Of a stretch of 64,000 nt of DNA, positions 25,101 to 40,100 are shown one piece after another (position 1 is the first letter of the stretch; every line of letters begins with the position of its first letter). The DNA lies in assembly GCF_050624435.1 (NCBI RefSeq), contig NC_134547.1, forward strand, positions 29,684,419-29,748,418, in the 5' to 3' direction. Both the position numbers and the translations under genes were made by a program. The notes under the pieces were generated by a model that did no database searches, had not been told where the DNA came from, and saw only the letters and a list, made by a program, of their open reading frames with translations. Source of the DNA: Tenrec ecaudatus (Eukaryota > Chordata > Mammalia > Afrosoricida > Tenrecidae).

Positions 25101-28100
25101 GGACAGGAGCGGGTGCCCTGTGGCTTCTGTTTCCACAGTGTCATTTTAAAAACAGAAACAGCAGCCTCACCTTCCTACATACAAGTCATATGCTTCCAGT
25201 TGACTCTAGTTAATATTAAATTAATTAGCTTTTCCTTATATGAATAATTCTCTTTCCCTATATACAATAAATACCAAAGGAAATGTTTACTCCATAATTA
25301 TCTGCCATGACTTAAAATTAAATTAATAAACAAAGACAAAATATGGCTTAGCACTCTCAGCCCTAGAAGTATGTGAAAAATTACACTCATTGCATCTAGT
25401 CAAATCCGGACCGACTCTGGGACCAAAGGCACACAGATATTCCCGACATAAATCTCTACAAAATCCATGCATTGCACTCGAGAGACCCAAGCGATCAAAC
25501 ATTTACCATCGTTTGATACACAAGTGGTGCTAAATGTACTGGTTAGTCAGCATCAGTCACGACCAAGTGCCAATAAGGCTACTAACACGCTAAGTGATGG
25601 AGACCACACAGCCCGCGGTCCCGAGTGTATCACAGAAGATCTGCAACGTCCATTGATGCGTGCATCATCACGCTGCTGCTTTGGGGCTAGACTGCAGAGA
25701 AACAGCACCACAGGGCATCGGGATGCTGCTGGGGTGGGACAGTTTATTTTTGCTGGTGGGGGGAAAGGTTGCATTAACAAAGCGGGGAAACAGGTGGCTC
25801 TCGCTGAGAGGCTGAATGCGCTGGCAAAGTAAAGTGGAGGTAGACATAAGAGCCAAATATAATGCTCAAGCCTCATGATGCTCAAGACAGGAGAAGCTCT
25901 AGCATTTGTCTTTTACACTTTCTCGGACAATCTGCTTAGCAGTCATTGCTTGGGCAGGATGAGTGAAAACACAGTCTGAACTGTTCTGACTTGCATGCAC
26001 TGTGCTTCATACTACAGGTTGACAAGCAAACACACGAATGTCAGCAGCAGCAATGAACATTCTGTATGGTAGTAAAGTGATTGCAGACAATGAGGACAGG
26101 CAAGCTTTATGTCTGAACTTAGATAAGTAGAAAGTTTTCCTTCCATTTCTATCAGTGGCTTGAGATGTATAGCGACCTGCCCCACCCCACCCGACCCATT
26201 TCCCTTTCCAGAGTACCTTCCCTTCTTCATGAGACCGTGGCTGGGAGAGAACAGTCCTTGAATGGAAAGAAATGATGTCCAACCACAGACTTTCAAGGGG
26301 AAAAAAGGTTTATGAAAAAACAACTAATGAGGTCTATAGTGACTCTTAAAAGACACTTGAAATTTTAAGAAGTTAAATTAAAAGCAACAACAACAAAAAA
26401 CCCCTCTTACTTAATCCAGTTCATCAGCTCCACTGTATCTGGATCATAGAATTCTCTCAACTCGGAGAGTTCATCCATCATTCCTGGCCAGAACTGAAAT
26501 TAAAAACAAAACAAAACAAAACTCCACCACAGCCCACAACCATGATGAAGAACAAATTAATAAAAACAGGGTCTGCATATAATTTAGGATCTACTTGTAA
26601 GAGTAAAAGGTAGTCTCCAAAATAAAAGGGCGCTGCCCGTGGATGTGGGGGAGCTACCCCCATCCCAGAGCTTCGGAATGGCTTTCACACACGGATCGCA
26701 TGCCCTCCTCATGGAGCCCGAGCCAGGTATCTCCAGCCTTCCTCTGCAGTCTTCTTTCTACCAGCAAGGAGTTGGCAGTTCAGAGGCGGGACCTGCCTCC
26801 AAGCCCAATCCCCTCCTCACCGTGGGCCTTTTTTGAACTAGACATGTAGTCTCCATCTGGAAAGATGGTTCGATGCGTATTAACTACAGGTGCCATGGGA
26901 GAGAAGGACATCCGTCAGGAGGGCTTTCCCAGAGAAACTGGTCAATTGAATATTATAACTATACCTTGACAGTAGCTTCAGCTACATCACATTATACAAA
27001 ACATGTAAAATTATACCTTGAATTTGCTGCTACTATAACTTTAATTTAACAATTAGTCCAAGTTTTACTATTTGATCAACTGATGGTTGGCCAAAAAGAC
27101 TGGATCATTTATCTATAGATGAAGAGACTTCATAAAGTTTGTGGAAAAATAGAAAGGACAATGTTCCCATGAACTTATTTGAAGTCCACCCCTCCCCCGC
27201 CCCCGTCCCCCTTCCACCCGATACCTCCTTCTCTGGTTAAAAGTAGAATTAAATTGGAATCTGGTCCCAGAAGACCACGTGGATGTGTGTTTCAGTGATA
27301 TGAAAAGCGCTAACTAGAACTAACGCAGCAGCTGGCTGGTCCACGCTCTTCTTTCCCTCTCACATTCTTAACCTGCCAGCTCATCCTTGGTCAGGCGCAT
27401 CTTATCTCCTGTTTATGCTGTTCATCATTCACATCTTATTTCCTAAGTGGGTGAATCAGGAAAATTGCTGGAGCTGAGAAATCAGGTGTCAGCACTTCTG
27501 GTTCTAGTTTTTGGAAAAGATATAGTGAAAACTATAGATTAAATTAGATCCTTGTAATATTTCTACTATAAATTATCGATTTTGATAATTAACAGAATAC
27601 ATACTTTTAATCATATGCACTAAGGCAGTGTTTCTCAAAGTGAGTGATACTACTGTGTGTGTGTGTGTGTGCGCGCGCGCGCTGGGACGATCCAAGGGAG
27701 CGGCAAAAGCAGATACCTTCACTTGACCCTGGACTCTGGGTGGTAGGACTAAGTTGTTCATTGCCACTGGAGGGTACTGAGTAATAGATATATTTTTTCC
27801 TGGGGTTGGTAAACCAAATAAGTTTGGGAACCATTGCTCTAAATCATACTTTAAAATCTGTGAACGTACTGGACATGATTTGAAAGCTGGGAGCATTAAT
27901 CCTGAGAACATAGAAAGCCTAAAACATATTCTCAAGGCAGGCTCCTTATGTGAAAACCCCAAAGAGCACCCTGTGAAGCTGATTCTGACTCCTGGCAACC
28001 CTATGGGTGGAGCTCAGCGGCCAGGGGTTGCCAAGGCTCCCTAGCCAACGGCCACATCTTGCTCCCATGGTTTGCAGTCAAGTGCTTTGGCCACTGCACC

Positions 28101-31100
28101 ACTGTGAAGGTCCATGGTAAATTGTTTCAAGACTGCTTTGAGACCCTCGGCAATGGCTTATAGAAAATTACAGACATAAAACAGTCTACTGAGACTCCAG
28201 GCACCTAAGTCAGTTACTGAAGACTAGAGCAGAAATTGTACAGAAACTCTAGATTTCAATGTGGAGACAAGTACATGCTTCCCCTTAGCACTGTGTTCAA
28301 GCAATTCTGAACTCCCCTTTCAGATGGTTCTATAAAACTCAAATCCGGCTTTAGAAGACATATATTCACATTCCTTCAGAAAATCTGTTCACAGTAGTTG
28401 AAAAGCAGATTCAGATTCACAGTAGTCCTAATTAGATAGAACAGGAGTCCTAGCGGGCGGTGGTTAAGGAGCCAGCTGCTGACCGGCCGGACTGGGGTCT
28501 GAGGCCGCCAGCTGCTCTGCAAGACAGCGGTGTGGCCGTCCGTCTGCTTCCACACAGCTGGCGGCTTGGCAACCTACTCTGTCTTACAGGACTGCTGCCA
28601 GTCAGAATCCACTCAATGGCCGTGTTTAAATAGACATTTCTTTTTGTGGTTTCCTAGTTTAAATGGGAAGACACAGTTAGCTGACCCATCTGACATGAAG
28701 GAACCAGGCTGTGTCAGCAGTCCCCTGGCAAGGAGAGGCACTGGCCCCACGCTTTTGTGGAGGGTCTTTGGAATACCAACTCGCTTAGTCAGGAGAAATG
28801 GGCCATGACTAGTTGGAAATGATGGCTTTCCAGTGCGACCACTGTGTGCCAGAGCAGCAGTGGCTGTAACTGGGCATGGAGGGCTGGTTGGATTCCCGCC
28901 CCTTCCCCCGCCAGAAGGCACTTGTTAGTGCTCGGTAACATTTTTGATCATCACAGGGAAAGTGAGGTATTATGGCATCTAGTGGCTACGTATTGAGGCC
29001 AGGGATGCTGTTGAACATCTTAAACAGTGCCCAGGACAGCTCTAGATAACAAAGAACTACAGGCCCAAAAGTCTACAGCAATGCTTCTCACCCTGTGGGT
29101 CGCGACCCCTTTGGGGTTTGAACGACCCTTTCACAGGGGTTACCTGATTCATAACAATAGCAAAATTACAGTGATGAAGTAACAACAAACATAATTTTAT
29201 GATTGGGGGGTCACCACAAAATGAGGAATGGAATGAGGGAGGTTGAGAACCACTATCTACAGTGTTGCTGCTCTCTGTACAGCCAGCAGCCACTTCTCCA
29301 GCCTGACAGTTCACACGCATCACCTGCAGAGCTGAGTGACACACACGAGGGGGCTTTCCAAAAGTTGATGGGCAAGTCCATTATATTTAATTCCACTTTT
29401 CCACAAACTTTCCAAAGCCCTCGCATAGTACACTTTCCAGAGTCCTGGCTCAGTCAGTAGGTCTGAGGTGAAACTTAGGAATCTGAATTTCTAACATGGA
29501 TTTCTAATATGCTGTCTGGGGACCATACTGTGCAAGCCAAGTGCTCTGCAGCATTTCTTCTGCAATGCACTCCCTCATTTCAGCAGGACCAAGAGACCTC
29601 AGACAGCTTTTAAAATAACCAGTAAACATTTAAAAAAATAGCTGAGACGTCAGTGAACTCGGCCTCCATAAACAGAGGCCAGGGGAACCTGTCGCTTTTT
29701 GTGAAGAGGTTGTTTTACCCCAGGATTCAGGTGTAAAGGAAAATTTGCCTGATCAGCAATTTAACCTGTGTTGTAATTCCTTAGCTGTGACTTTCCAGAA
29801 GCTTTAAGTACATTTTCCTTCTTTACATGAAAGTAGTACAACTCCCAGGTGTATGTCTAGACGTCTCAGCACACTGCCCACAAGTAGTGAACATTTCTAA
29901 ACAACAGAAAAGGCTAGAACACAATTTAAAAAATTGATGGTCAATTATCTAAGAGAATGAATAAAAAAACAAAGAGAGGGACTGAATGCCCACTTTTTCT
30001 TTCTAAGTGAAATCTCACTGGGAAACATAAGCAAGGAGACCCAAAGCTCGGCTGTGGTGGCAGATCCTCCCCACCCCCACCAAACAGTGGCCCAACAGCA
30101 AACTCACCACCAGCAAACGGATTCTGACTCGTGGTGAGCCTATAGGGCAGAGTAGAACTCCCTCTGGGTTTCCACGGCTGTGGATCTTTCTGAGAGTAGA
30201 AAGACTCATGCTGGTGGAGTGGCTGGAGGTTTCAAATTGCTGGACTGAAGGTCAGCAGCCCACGTGTAACCCACTGTGCACAATGCCAGGGATCCCTAGG
30301 GACTCCGTACAGGGCAGTGTAAAATCCAATGTTCTAACTTTACATAACAATTGGGGGCAACACAACAAACCAGAGGGGTTTTCTGAGAAGTGAGGGGAAG
30401 AGCACGGTTTGTGAGAACAATCTGTGCTCCCTCCTAGTCTCATCCCCATGACGTGACAGGCCTGACAACGCCGTCAGCATGGCCCACGCGTGACTCCTGG
30501 CCCTCACTGGCTGGAAGCACAGTCATGTGGTTTCAGAAAGTAGTACCTGAGACTAGGAAGAGCTGCATGATTTCCTATGGAAACCAGAGAACAGCCAGAA
30601 AGGCCGAGATGATTATTTATATGTGCTCCACAACCAAGATGATTTTCAGTATCTATGTACGGGAAAGTCAGATCCATTTAAAACTTTCAAAAAGCTTAGG
30701 CAACAGGGGAAACACCGTTCCGCTTAACCATCTCTGAGTAGATCTGTTTCGTAGTTGATGAAAACTTAAATACCCAAATTACCCCAGCAACTGACCTCGA
30801 CTAGTGCTTGCTATGACTTGTTTTTCGTCTACTTGTTAAGAAACACTTGGAGACATCGATACCTTTTCCGGTCAATCTGAGTAACAATAAAAGTTCAGGA
30901 AACACTGACATCTCCCAACCCATGCTACCTTCCACAACTGGTCTACCGTGAAGTAATGCACACAGTATATGTTGAGTCAAAGCACTGACCTGCCTAAGGG
31001 ACTGACGACAGAAAGAAGAAAGTCCGTCTTACCTTGTAGCCAAGATACAGCAGTATGAATGTGGGCACTGAATACCGAATCACACATATCTACGTAAGAA

Positions 31101-34100
31101 AGACACGATTTAGACGACAAGCATTTTGAATCCTTTTGCATTACGGTTCTGTAAACATATGGTTGCTTTTAAGCAGAGTAAACATAATTTAATGAAGCCT
31201 AAGTCTCCAAAATATGAACCAGCAGAGGTTCAGGGTACAGGTTCCACTCAAGAACATTGACAGCTCCTACCATATTGCCACCTAGTGAACTTACAGAACA
31301 GAAACAACTCATTATTATCACACTCTTCGTAATAATTATTTTTAGGAAAATATATTAGCATAATAATAGTGATAACTCTCCACCATAGGGCTATTGGGGG
31401 ATTATTACTTCTCTTTTTTGTGCATTTTAATGCTTCCAAATGGACACAGAAAGGTACGCATGCCCTGAGGTAAACGATAAAAAAAACACTTAAAGTTTAA
31501 TTCCTTATAAAAATCACATGGTACCAATTTCCTATATTTTAGCATCCATTTTTTCAGATTAAGGGATGGACCGAAAAAGAGTGAATTGATTTGAAAGAAT
31601 TACTAAGAGTCTCTGAAATGAAGTGGGAAGAAAATGGAGAATACTGACCCTCTTTGAGTTACATAGATGGACCAATTTCAGAAGTAACTCCCATACTTCA
31701 GGGCTGCATAAGCCAAATGACGCAAATACACACATGTGTGACGTCCACAGGTACTTCATCCTGTAAGAACGTAAGGCGGCGGACGTCAACAAGCACTACG
31801 CGGCTGCGATTACACGTGCAGTCTGGGATACTTGCCGGGGCAGTGGGACAGCGGTGACAGTAGCGTCTTGCTGTCCTTATGCAGGCCCATGTGCTAAGGA
31901 GTTATTAGTTCCACTGCCCTTTGCGGGATGTGTTACATCGGTGCACTATAGGGGAGTGCTTGCAATGCGGAAATAAAGACTACTACCTTGTACTCTTGTA
32001 CTGGAAAAGGCCATCAGGGAACAAACGTATTTTTATAGGAATCACATTTATTAATGAAGAGGATTGTCAGCTTCCAAATTATATTTCTAAATTAAGAGCG
32101 GCTTAATTTTAAAAAGTCAACCAAATTATTAGACAAAATTACCTCATTGTACTCAATGCCAGGAATCCAAATAGAATAGTATGCATTAAGTTATAGGCAG
32201 TTTCTGGTTTTAGTTCAATTGTGCATTTTCTCACTTTATCCATGGGATGTTGATTTGCTGAAACACTAAGTAAAATAACAAAGACATAAAATTAAGTAGA
32301 ATATACGAGAAATTAATGCCAAGACTGACTGTTCATTGACATACAGTGGTGGTGACAATGGGTCAAATAATGAGAATTGTAATGATGATGCAGAATTGTA
32401 ATGATGATGATGCAGGCAATGTTTCGTTTTGTTTTATGGAAGGTTGCTATGAGTCAGAACGCATTTGATGGCACCTAACACCATTACCTTCGTATGTTCA
32501 AAAATATACTGTTTTGCTAATATGAAACAAGTTAACATTAATCCATTTTGAATATGTTTATGAGGTTAAAAGTATAAATATGTTAATAGCTGGAATAACT
32601 AGAATTTTACAGTGGATTTCATTTTATGTAAAACTTTAAAGAGCTTATGTTATTTACATTATAAGAGAAGGAAAAACTCATTTGAAGCTTCAAGATTCCT
32701 TTGGTGACATTTTAAAATCATTATTATTTTGCAAGTTTTCACAAATAAGTACAAAGGGTCTTCAAAAAGTTCCTGGAACATATATTTTGTGCAACTATAT
32801 TTGGGACCAGCTTTCCAAAAAATTTGCATCAAAATAAATTTGTATTAATGTACTTCACAGTATGTCTAAATAGGATCTAGACTGAGGCACTAAGAAGAAT
32901 ACAACGTAAGTCTGAAAAGAACACCTATCAGAGGAACATAAATTCTGCTCAAATGGAAGCAAGAATATACACTGAGTTTATACTGAAGCTCAAGTCGAAG
33001 AATAGTGCAATCATTTGTGCTTTACAAAAGTTTAAAGAGATAATATCACAAAGAAATCAGCACTTTACAAATGGATAACTGGTTTTAAGAAGGAATAAAG
33101 CAATATTGAAGATGAAGTTCAAAGCAGCAGACCAACTACATCAATTTGTAAGAAAACCATCTGGTTTAAGCCCTAGTTAAATTAATAGAAGCAATGGAGA
33201 ATAACATAGATATCTCAATTAGTTCAGCTTGCGCAATTCTGACTGAAAAATTAAAGTTATGTAAACTTTCTGCTTGATGGGTATCAATACTGTTGTACCC
33301 AGATGAGCCGTAGATAATAACAGAACTTTCCATGGGAATTTTAAACAAGTGGGATCAAGATCCTGCAACATTTGTTGAAAGAATCGGAACAGATGAAGCG
33401 TGGCTTGGCCAGTGTGATACTTAAAGACAAAGCACCATCAAAAAAGTGGTGGAAGGAGCCTCATACAACAAAAGCAGACCAGTCAAGAGGAAAAGGTCGT
33501 GGCTACAGTTTTCTGGGGTGCTCAAGGAATTTGGATTATTGTCTTTCTGGATGGTCAAAAAAAAAAAGAAGAAGAAAATCTGTTTATTATTAAAGTATTT
33601 TGAAAAGTTAGCTAAAACTAGCAAAAAAAAAAAAAAAATCCAGTAAAGCTTAACCAAAGAGACCTTCTCCACCAGTACAATACTCTGGCTCATTCTTTAC
33701 CTCAAACCCGGGCAATTTTACAAGAATTTCAAATGGTAAATCATTCAAATTCACTATTGTTGGTTCAATTCTGATTTATAGTGACTCTGTAGGGCAGAGT
33801 AGAACTGCCCTGTGGGTTTCCGAGACCGCCCGTCTTTGTAAGAGTAGAAAATCTCATCTGTCTCCCATGGGGGTGCTGGTAGTTTAGAACTGCTGACCTT
33901 GTGGTTAGCAGTACAAGGTGTAACCCACTGTGCTACCAGGGGTCCCAAGGAAATTAGGTATATCCACATGAAAGCCTTATTTTGGGTCCTTATGACAATT
34001 TTCTTCTTCTTTCTAATCTTTAAAAAAGGGAAAAAACTGGAGGGGGGACCGAGGAGGGAGGGGAAAAATGAGGACCCAATAATGCCAGGGGCTTGGGTGG

Positions 34101-37100
34101 AGAGCAGATGTTTTGAGAATGATGAGGGGAATAAATGTGCAAATGTGCGTTACACAATTGATGTATGTATGGATTGTGATAAGAGTTGTATGACCCCCTA
34201 ATAAAATGATTTTAAAAAAAGAATGAAAAAAATCTTTAAAAGGCGTTTATTTTTCCATTAGTTAATTATTTAAAGTAAATACAATTTGGATTTTAAATTT
34301 TTATCCTTTTATTCTACCTTTTGAACACTCCTAAGAGCCAATGAGCCCTTTTTAACCTACAGACGGCTTTTATCAAGCACCACACCAAAAGTGCAACCCA
34401 CTGCCATCAGGGGTTTTTTCTCACTGACGGGCCTGGGAGCACAGCAGCGTCCTCTCAGGTTTCCAGGGCTGGCCTGTCTTTGGAGAAGCAGACTGGCGTG
34501 TCTCTCGCCTGCTGAGTGGCGGGTGGGTTTGAACTAACTGACCTTTCTGATAATAACTGAGTGTGTAACTGAAATGCAACTTGGGCTCCTTTTATCAAAT
34601 ATCACTACATTACAGTTCTTACACAGCAGGAAATTGGCAGGAATTCCTTAACATCATCCAGCATTCAACATTCTATTTTCCCTTTTTAACACGGCTGCTT
34701 TTCTTAGGTGCTTTCCTGGATTCCAGATGCAAGGCCTGCACACTGCATTTCAGTGATGTGTCCATGAATATCCGAGTCTGTAACAGTACCACGTTCTTTT
34801 CTTGAAGGCTTTATTTGTTGAAGAAAACATATCACTTCTTCTATAACTCTTCCCACCTTCTGGATTTAGGTGGGCGCTTCCTGGTGGTGGTATTTAAAAC
34901 ATTTCTTGTGCCCTAGGTTTCTTTTAAACTTGTTATCAGATCTAGAGTTTAGTTAATTTTTCCCCCTACCCTAAAGAGAGACCATGACACGAGAAGCTTA
35001 TGTACTTTCTATGCACAAAACAGGAAAGCACCCACTGTCTGGCTGTGTCCACTTGCATGATGTTAAGAAGGAGGAGTGGGTTCTGACATTGGATGATTTG
35101 TTGTTGAGAAGTAAACAAAAATGGCTGCCAGTTTCAGACAAAAACAGCACTTTGATAAAGGCCCCGGTGCTCCTCCACACAATCACACAGCTTTGGACAG
35201 GCATGATGCTTCTCTATGCAACTGCAAGCATTTACTGCAAAACCCTCTTTTCCCCTCCCCAGATTCAAATGTAAACTGGCATGATCTCCTAAGGCAGTTT
35301 GTACCATCGACAGGAATCTTTTACTTAAATGCTTTATCTCTTACGACCCAAACGGTTTTCTGTATTGATACTAAACGATTATTTCAGAGGAGTGGAGACC
35401 ATATACCCTCATCTGCCTGTGGCCCATGGGAGAATTCTACAACCCTCTTCCACCTCCTCAACAGCTGAAAAGCTCTGATTAATCTCATGAGTACAGAACA
35501 TAGTGTTTCTTTCCTTTGTATCTTTCATCCTAATGCAGACGTGTAGGGCAAATTCAAGAACTGAAAAAGTAGAAATACTTGAAGTACTTGGCATCAGTGA
35601 AATAGCCTTCATATTAAATAAAATCCCTATTACTAAATCAAAAAACCAAATCCATGACCACGGAGTCAACCCCAGTGCAGAGCAACCCTTAGGACAGAGC
35701 GGTACTGCCCCATGGCTTCCCAGGCCATCAGTCTTCACAAGAGCAGACTCCTACATCTCTCCCCCACAGAGCAGCTAGTGGGCTTCAAAGCCAACTTTTC
35801 AGTTAACAGATGTATGCTTAACCACTGCACCGCCAGGGCTCCTTAACAATTCAGGTTAAGACAGTATAATTCTTAATTAATTAATGTAGTACTTGCTCGC
35901 TAAAAGAAGTTCTATTATCCCTACCTGGGAGATGAAGAGGCTCTATACTCTGCTCTACAGTCATAAACCAGATCAGCTTCCAGAGACGGCTCCTAGATTC
36001 CCACCGAGCACGGCAGACTTTTCACTCAGGCACTGCGGGCCAACTGAGCTTGCTGATTTGTATGCAGTCTAGTGTCCTGCCGACACTTGGTGTGTCTGGC
36101 ATAATATTAAATTACACTGTCTAGAATAATTTCCATCTCTTTTCACAGGGCCGAATTTTATCTTGGGCTAGGTATAAAAAAGAACACTTCTGAAAGATAC
36201 TAACACAGTTTATAGTCAATGAAATATTTTCATGGTTCAGTGTTGCTTCATTCTTAATAACCATAAAACACCTCAACTGATCTGAGCTTATGTTAATGAC
36301 TTTTCCCCAACATGACTCTCTCGAGGCTGTGAATCACAGCTCACCAGCACCCTAATTGGCAAGGTACCTATGCAGAGAGAGGCTGTCCTTGTTAGCTGCA
36401 TTACCCTTCCACAAGGGACGGAAGCTTCAACTTCCTACACTTAATTTTCTCCCCATTTCACATGGGCAGTAAAAACAAAGGCTTCTCTTTCTTAGGATGA
36501 TAGTCTGACCAGCTTTGTAAAAGCCTTATTAATCTTTGACTTTCTCTTTGAGTAAAGGAGTAGACAATGTTTTATAAAAACAGCGATTATTATTTAAGAC
36601 CCGCCCCCAGCAAGACTTTGAGTAAATAGGAATAATTATGATGCACTCTAACTTCATGAGCCCTGAAACATGATGTAACAAATGAAGAGTATGTAACTCT
36701 TAACATTTCATTGGAAACTTAAAAAAAAAAAAAGCAACCAAAGAAACAGGAAGGAAAAGGGAAAAGATAAGTAATATTGGAACAAAATGAAGCCTTGCAA
36801 GTCAGTGACAGCAGCTAACGACAACATCTACAAAATGTTCTAGACTCAGCTATTATTCCAATTCACTTTCTGTTGCTTTGACTTTTCGTCACACAACTCT
36901 ATAGAGCAGGGCTGTCAATCTGGTAGCCCGTGGCACCCAAGGTAATTTTTTGTGGCCCACGATGTTCTAAAATAAAATGTAATGAAGGAATTGTGTGTAC
37001 AGTATTGCTTCGATCTCCCCTAAGCACTATTTCATTCCTAACAATTTTTTTCTATTTTCATTTTATTTCAGAGCATCATGGGCCCAAAAAAATTACCTCG

Positions 37101-40100
37101 GGGGTCACCAGTTTGACACCCCTGCTCTAGAGTAACTACTCTTAGTCTGGCCACTATACAGATCAGAACACGGAGATCCTGGAAGGGCTGATACCTGGGC
37201 TCAACGATCCTATCGACGCCAACGTCCAGAGCCAGAACTGACAGTCTGCTCAGTTCCTACTGAGATCCACGACTCAACTCAGGCCTCTGCGAGTGGAAGC
37301 CTGCTGCCCTGGAAATGTTCCTCCTCCATGCTCAATGGTTCTGCTCTGTTCTGACAGTCTTACTTTGAATGTAACAATGTTTGTACAACACAGGACACAC
37401 TGATCAAAGCAGAGTGTCAGATGTCTGAAGTAGACCGTACCTGAGATTATGAAAGGCAACAGCTATAGCTGCAGTCACTGTGACGGACAGCACAAATATG
37501 TAGGCATGAAAGAGCAGCGTATCTGAGAGTCTTTCAAATGTGTTAAGGGGGAGGAGACCAAAAGCTTCTTCGCACAGGTATAGGTTTGCATCAAAATCTC
37601 TAGGGAACAACAGAAAGCAACAGGATCAAATTCAATACAAGGCAAGGAAATAGCATTCTGTTTTTCTTTACAAGGAACCTGCAGCTAAGTTGAAGGCGCA
37701 ATCCTTGTAGATTTCAGATAAAAAGGCTGACAGATTGGCAATTCAGTCATACCTTGTTGCTCCAAACCCAAATTTCGCCTTCAGAAATTTAAATATGTGT
37801 TCATCTGACTTCAGGTTAAGATTTTTCTATTGGGGAACAAGAAAACATACATTGTTATCAGTATCTTAGTATGGTTTGCTGATAATTTCCCATCAAAAAC
37901 ACCCATAAAATATAATGAATATATATTTGTGACAATTCTTGCCACTGAGGCGAGGATGTCAAAAGCAGGAGATTTCAAAGTTTCTGCTCTCCGTCTCCAG
38001 TCTTTTTTTATACATAAATTCTACATGTAAAATAGATTTATAAACTAGACTGTTTTGGTTTGGGGGCAGGGAGGGGGAGTGTAGTTTTTTGGCCAGAAAG
38101 CCAATGGTACAGTGATCTGAAGCATCACCCTCAGTACTGGATGTACAGACCACTAGGCTGCACCTATGGATAGAATTGATGTGAGAAAGACTCATCAGCC
38201 AAAGACAAGTGAGACACCGCAGCGATCCCCAAGGAGTGAATGGAAAATGCCGCTGTGCTGCATACGTGATTACAATTCCAATTAACAGGATTTTATTTTT
38301 AATTAATATAATTTCAGTTTGATTTACAGCTTAGAAAGACCCACACAACACTAAAGGATGAAGGAATTAAATCAGTAGGGAAAGAAAGATAGAAAAAAGA
38401 AGATGAAGTCAGAACTATGGTTCATACCAAACACACATTCTTTAGAGATGAGCTGCAAGTCTGGATGTGAGCACTCTAGCACAAATGAAAAGAGGGAGGC
38501 AGAGCCTGATTTTAATCATAGGGCCGCAAGACTGACACGGCCGATAAGAAGAGATCCCGACAGTTTTAGGATTCAGATTCAAGGGAAATTTTCCCGCTGT
38601 GTGTAAGAGGAACAGCACAGAGTTTCATAGAGCTGCCTCTTCTAACTCCTCTCACTGGTAAATCAAGATGGACAAAGAAGTTACTCTTGGAGAAGAAAAA
38701 GTAGTGGTCCTGGCTCTTGACAGGTCTGACCTCACCCAAGAAGAGTGCACTGAGAATCCAGAGAGGGCAATGAATCGACTATTGCCGTTCTGCCAGTCTT
38801 CCAGAAACATGGACCATGAAGCTCAAGCACTGCACTACACGGTGTTTTGTGCAGAGTGCCAACCCCCTGGAGTGGACGTGTTAATGCGGCCTGTGGAGGG
38901 AAGACAGTCAGCAGACAGGAAGTGGGGTCACCAGCCACTTAGGAAGGAGAAGGAGCCTGCCATCACGTGTGCCTTGCATGTATCGCTTTCTAGGAGGGGC
39001 AAAATGTTCTCAAGAAATTCTTGTGGTTCTACTCTATCATACAAACACCTGGGGAAACAAGCCCCAGAGTTATATACCCTTACCCTGAAGTCAAGCCTGT
39101 CCACAAAATATTATTAGTCTGAAAAAGTTCAAAATATATGTTCAACTAAATAGCCTTAAAATATTGTAGAACATCTAGTGGCTATGAGATGAGCACTTGA
39201 CTTATAAGGGAACTGCTTTGAGGCACAGGGCTAATTTTAGGTAAGCTGACTGGTGGATATGATCTACCAAAAGGGAGCCTTATTTTTCTTTCTGGCAAAA
39301 GTAAAAATTAACTCAGCCCAATAAGAATCACATTTTTTTCAAAGTATATATAAAAATTATCAAAAAATTCTTTAAAAATGAGATTTTTTAAGTACAGAAG
39401 TATTTAATGCTTTTAAAGTTTAGCTTTTAAAAAATTACATAACAAATAAATAAATAAATAAAAATTTCATAACTCTGTAAATCCCCAACTCCATCTAAAT
39501 CAAAATTAAAAGCTTTTTAAAAAGTTTAATTACTCAAAAAGTTAGCATTGTAGACTATGTTGAAGAGTGAAAAGAAATCAGTGACAAAAATCAAGCAAGT
39601 AATCCTTGTCAATGAAATAGTTAATGTACGTCATAAAGTAAGAATTAAATTATTTGAAATAAAAAGTTTAGGAAATTCTCTCCCTCCCATGGAATTATTA
39701 GATAATTTGTTATATAAACTCTCACCGCAAACACAGTAAAATACGTATTAATAAAATAATACAAAAGTCAATTAGAAAATACATTAAATGTCATTTTCTT
39801 ACCTTAATAACATTGTTGAGAAAGAGTGTCAAACATAAAACCATGAATAAATGTAACAGAAGTTTCCCAAGCCTATTAAAGAAGCTTCCAGTTTTCATAT
39901 TTGTCTAGAAATTAAAAGAATTTAGTTTTAATTCTTAAATTTTAATGTGGCATGATAAACATTGTAGATGCGATTACTGAGGATTTAAAACATTGGCTTG
40001 TACAACATATAAGAATATATGAAAATGTATGTGGAATATTAAACCTATGAGTCTTTACGATCCACCTAACAGAGTGGCAGATAAAAGACCTGGGGATGAG

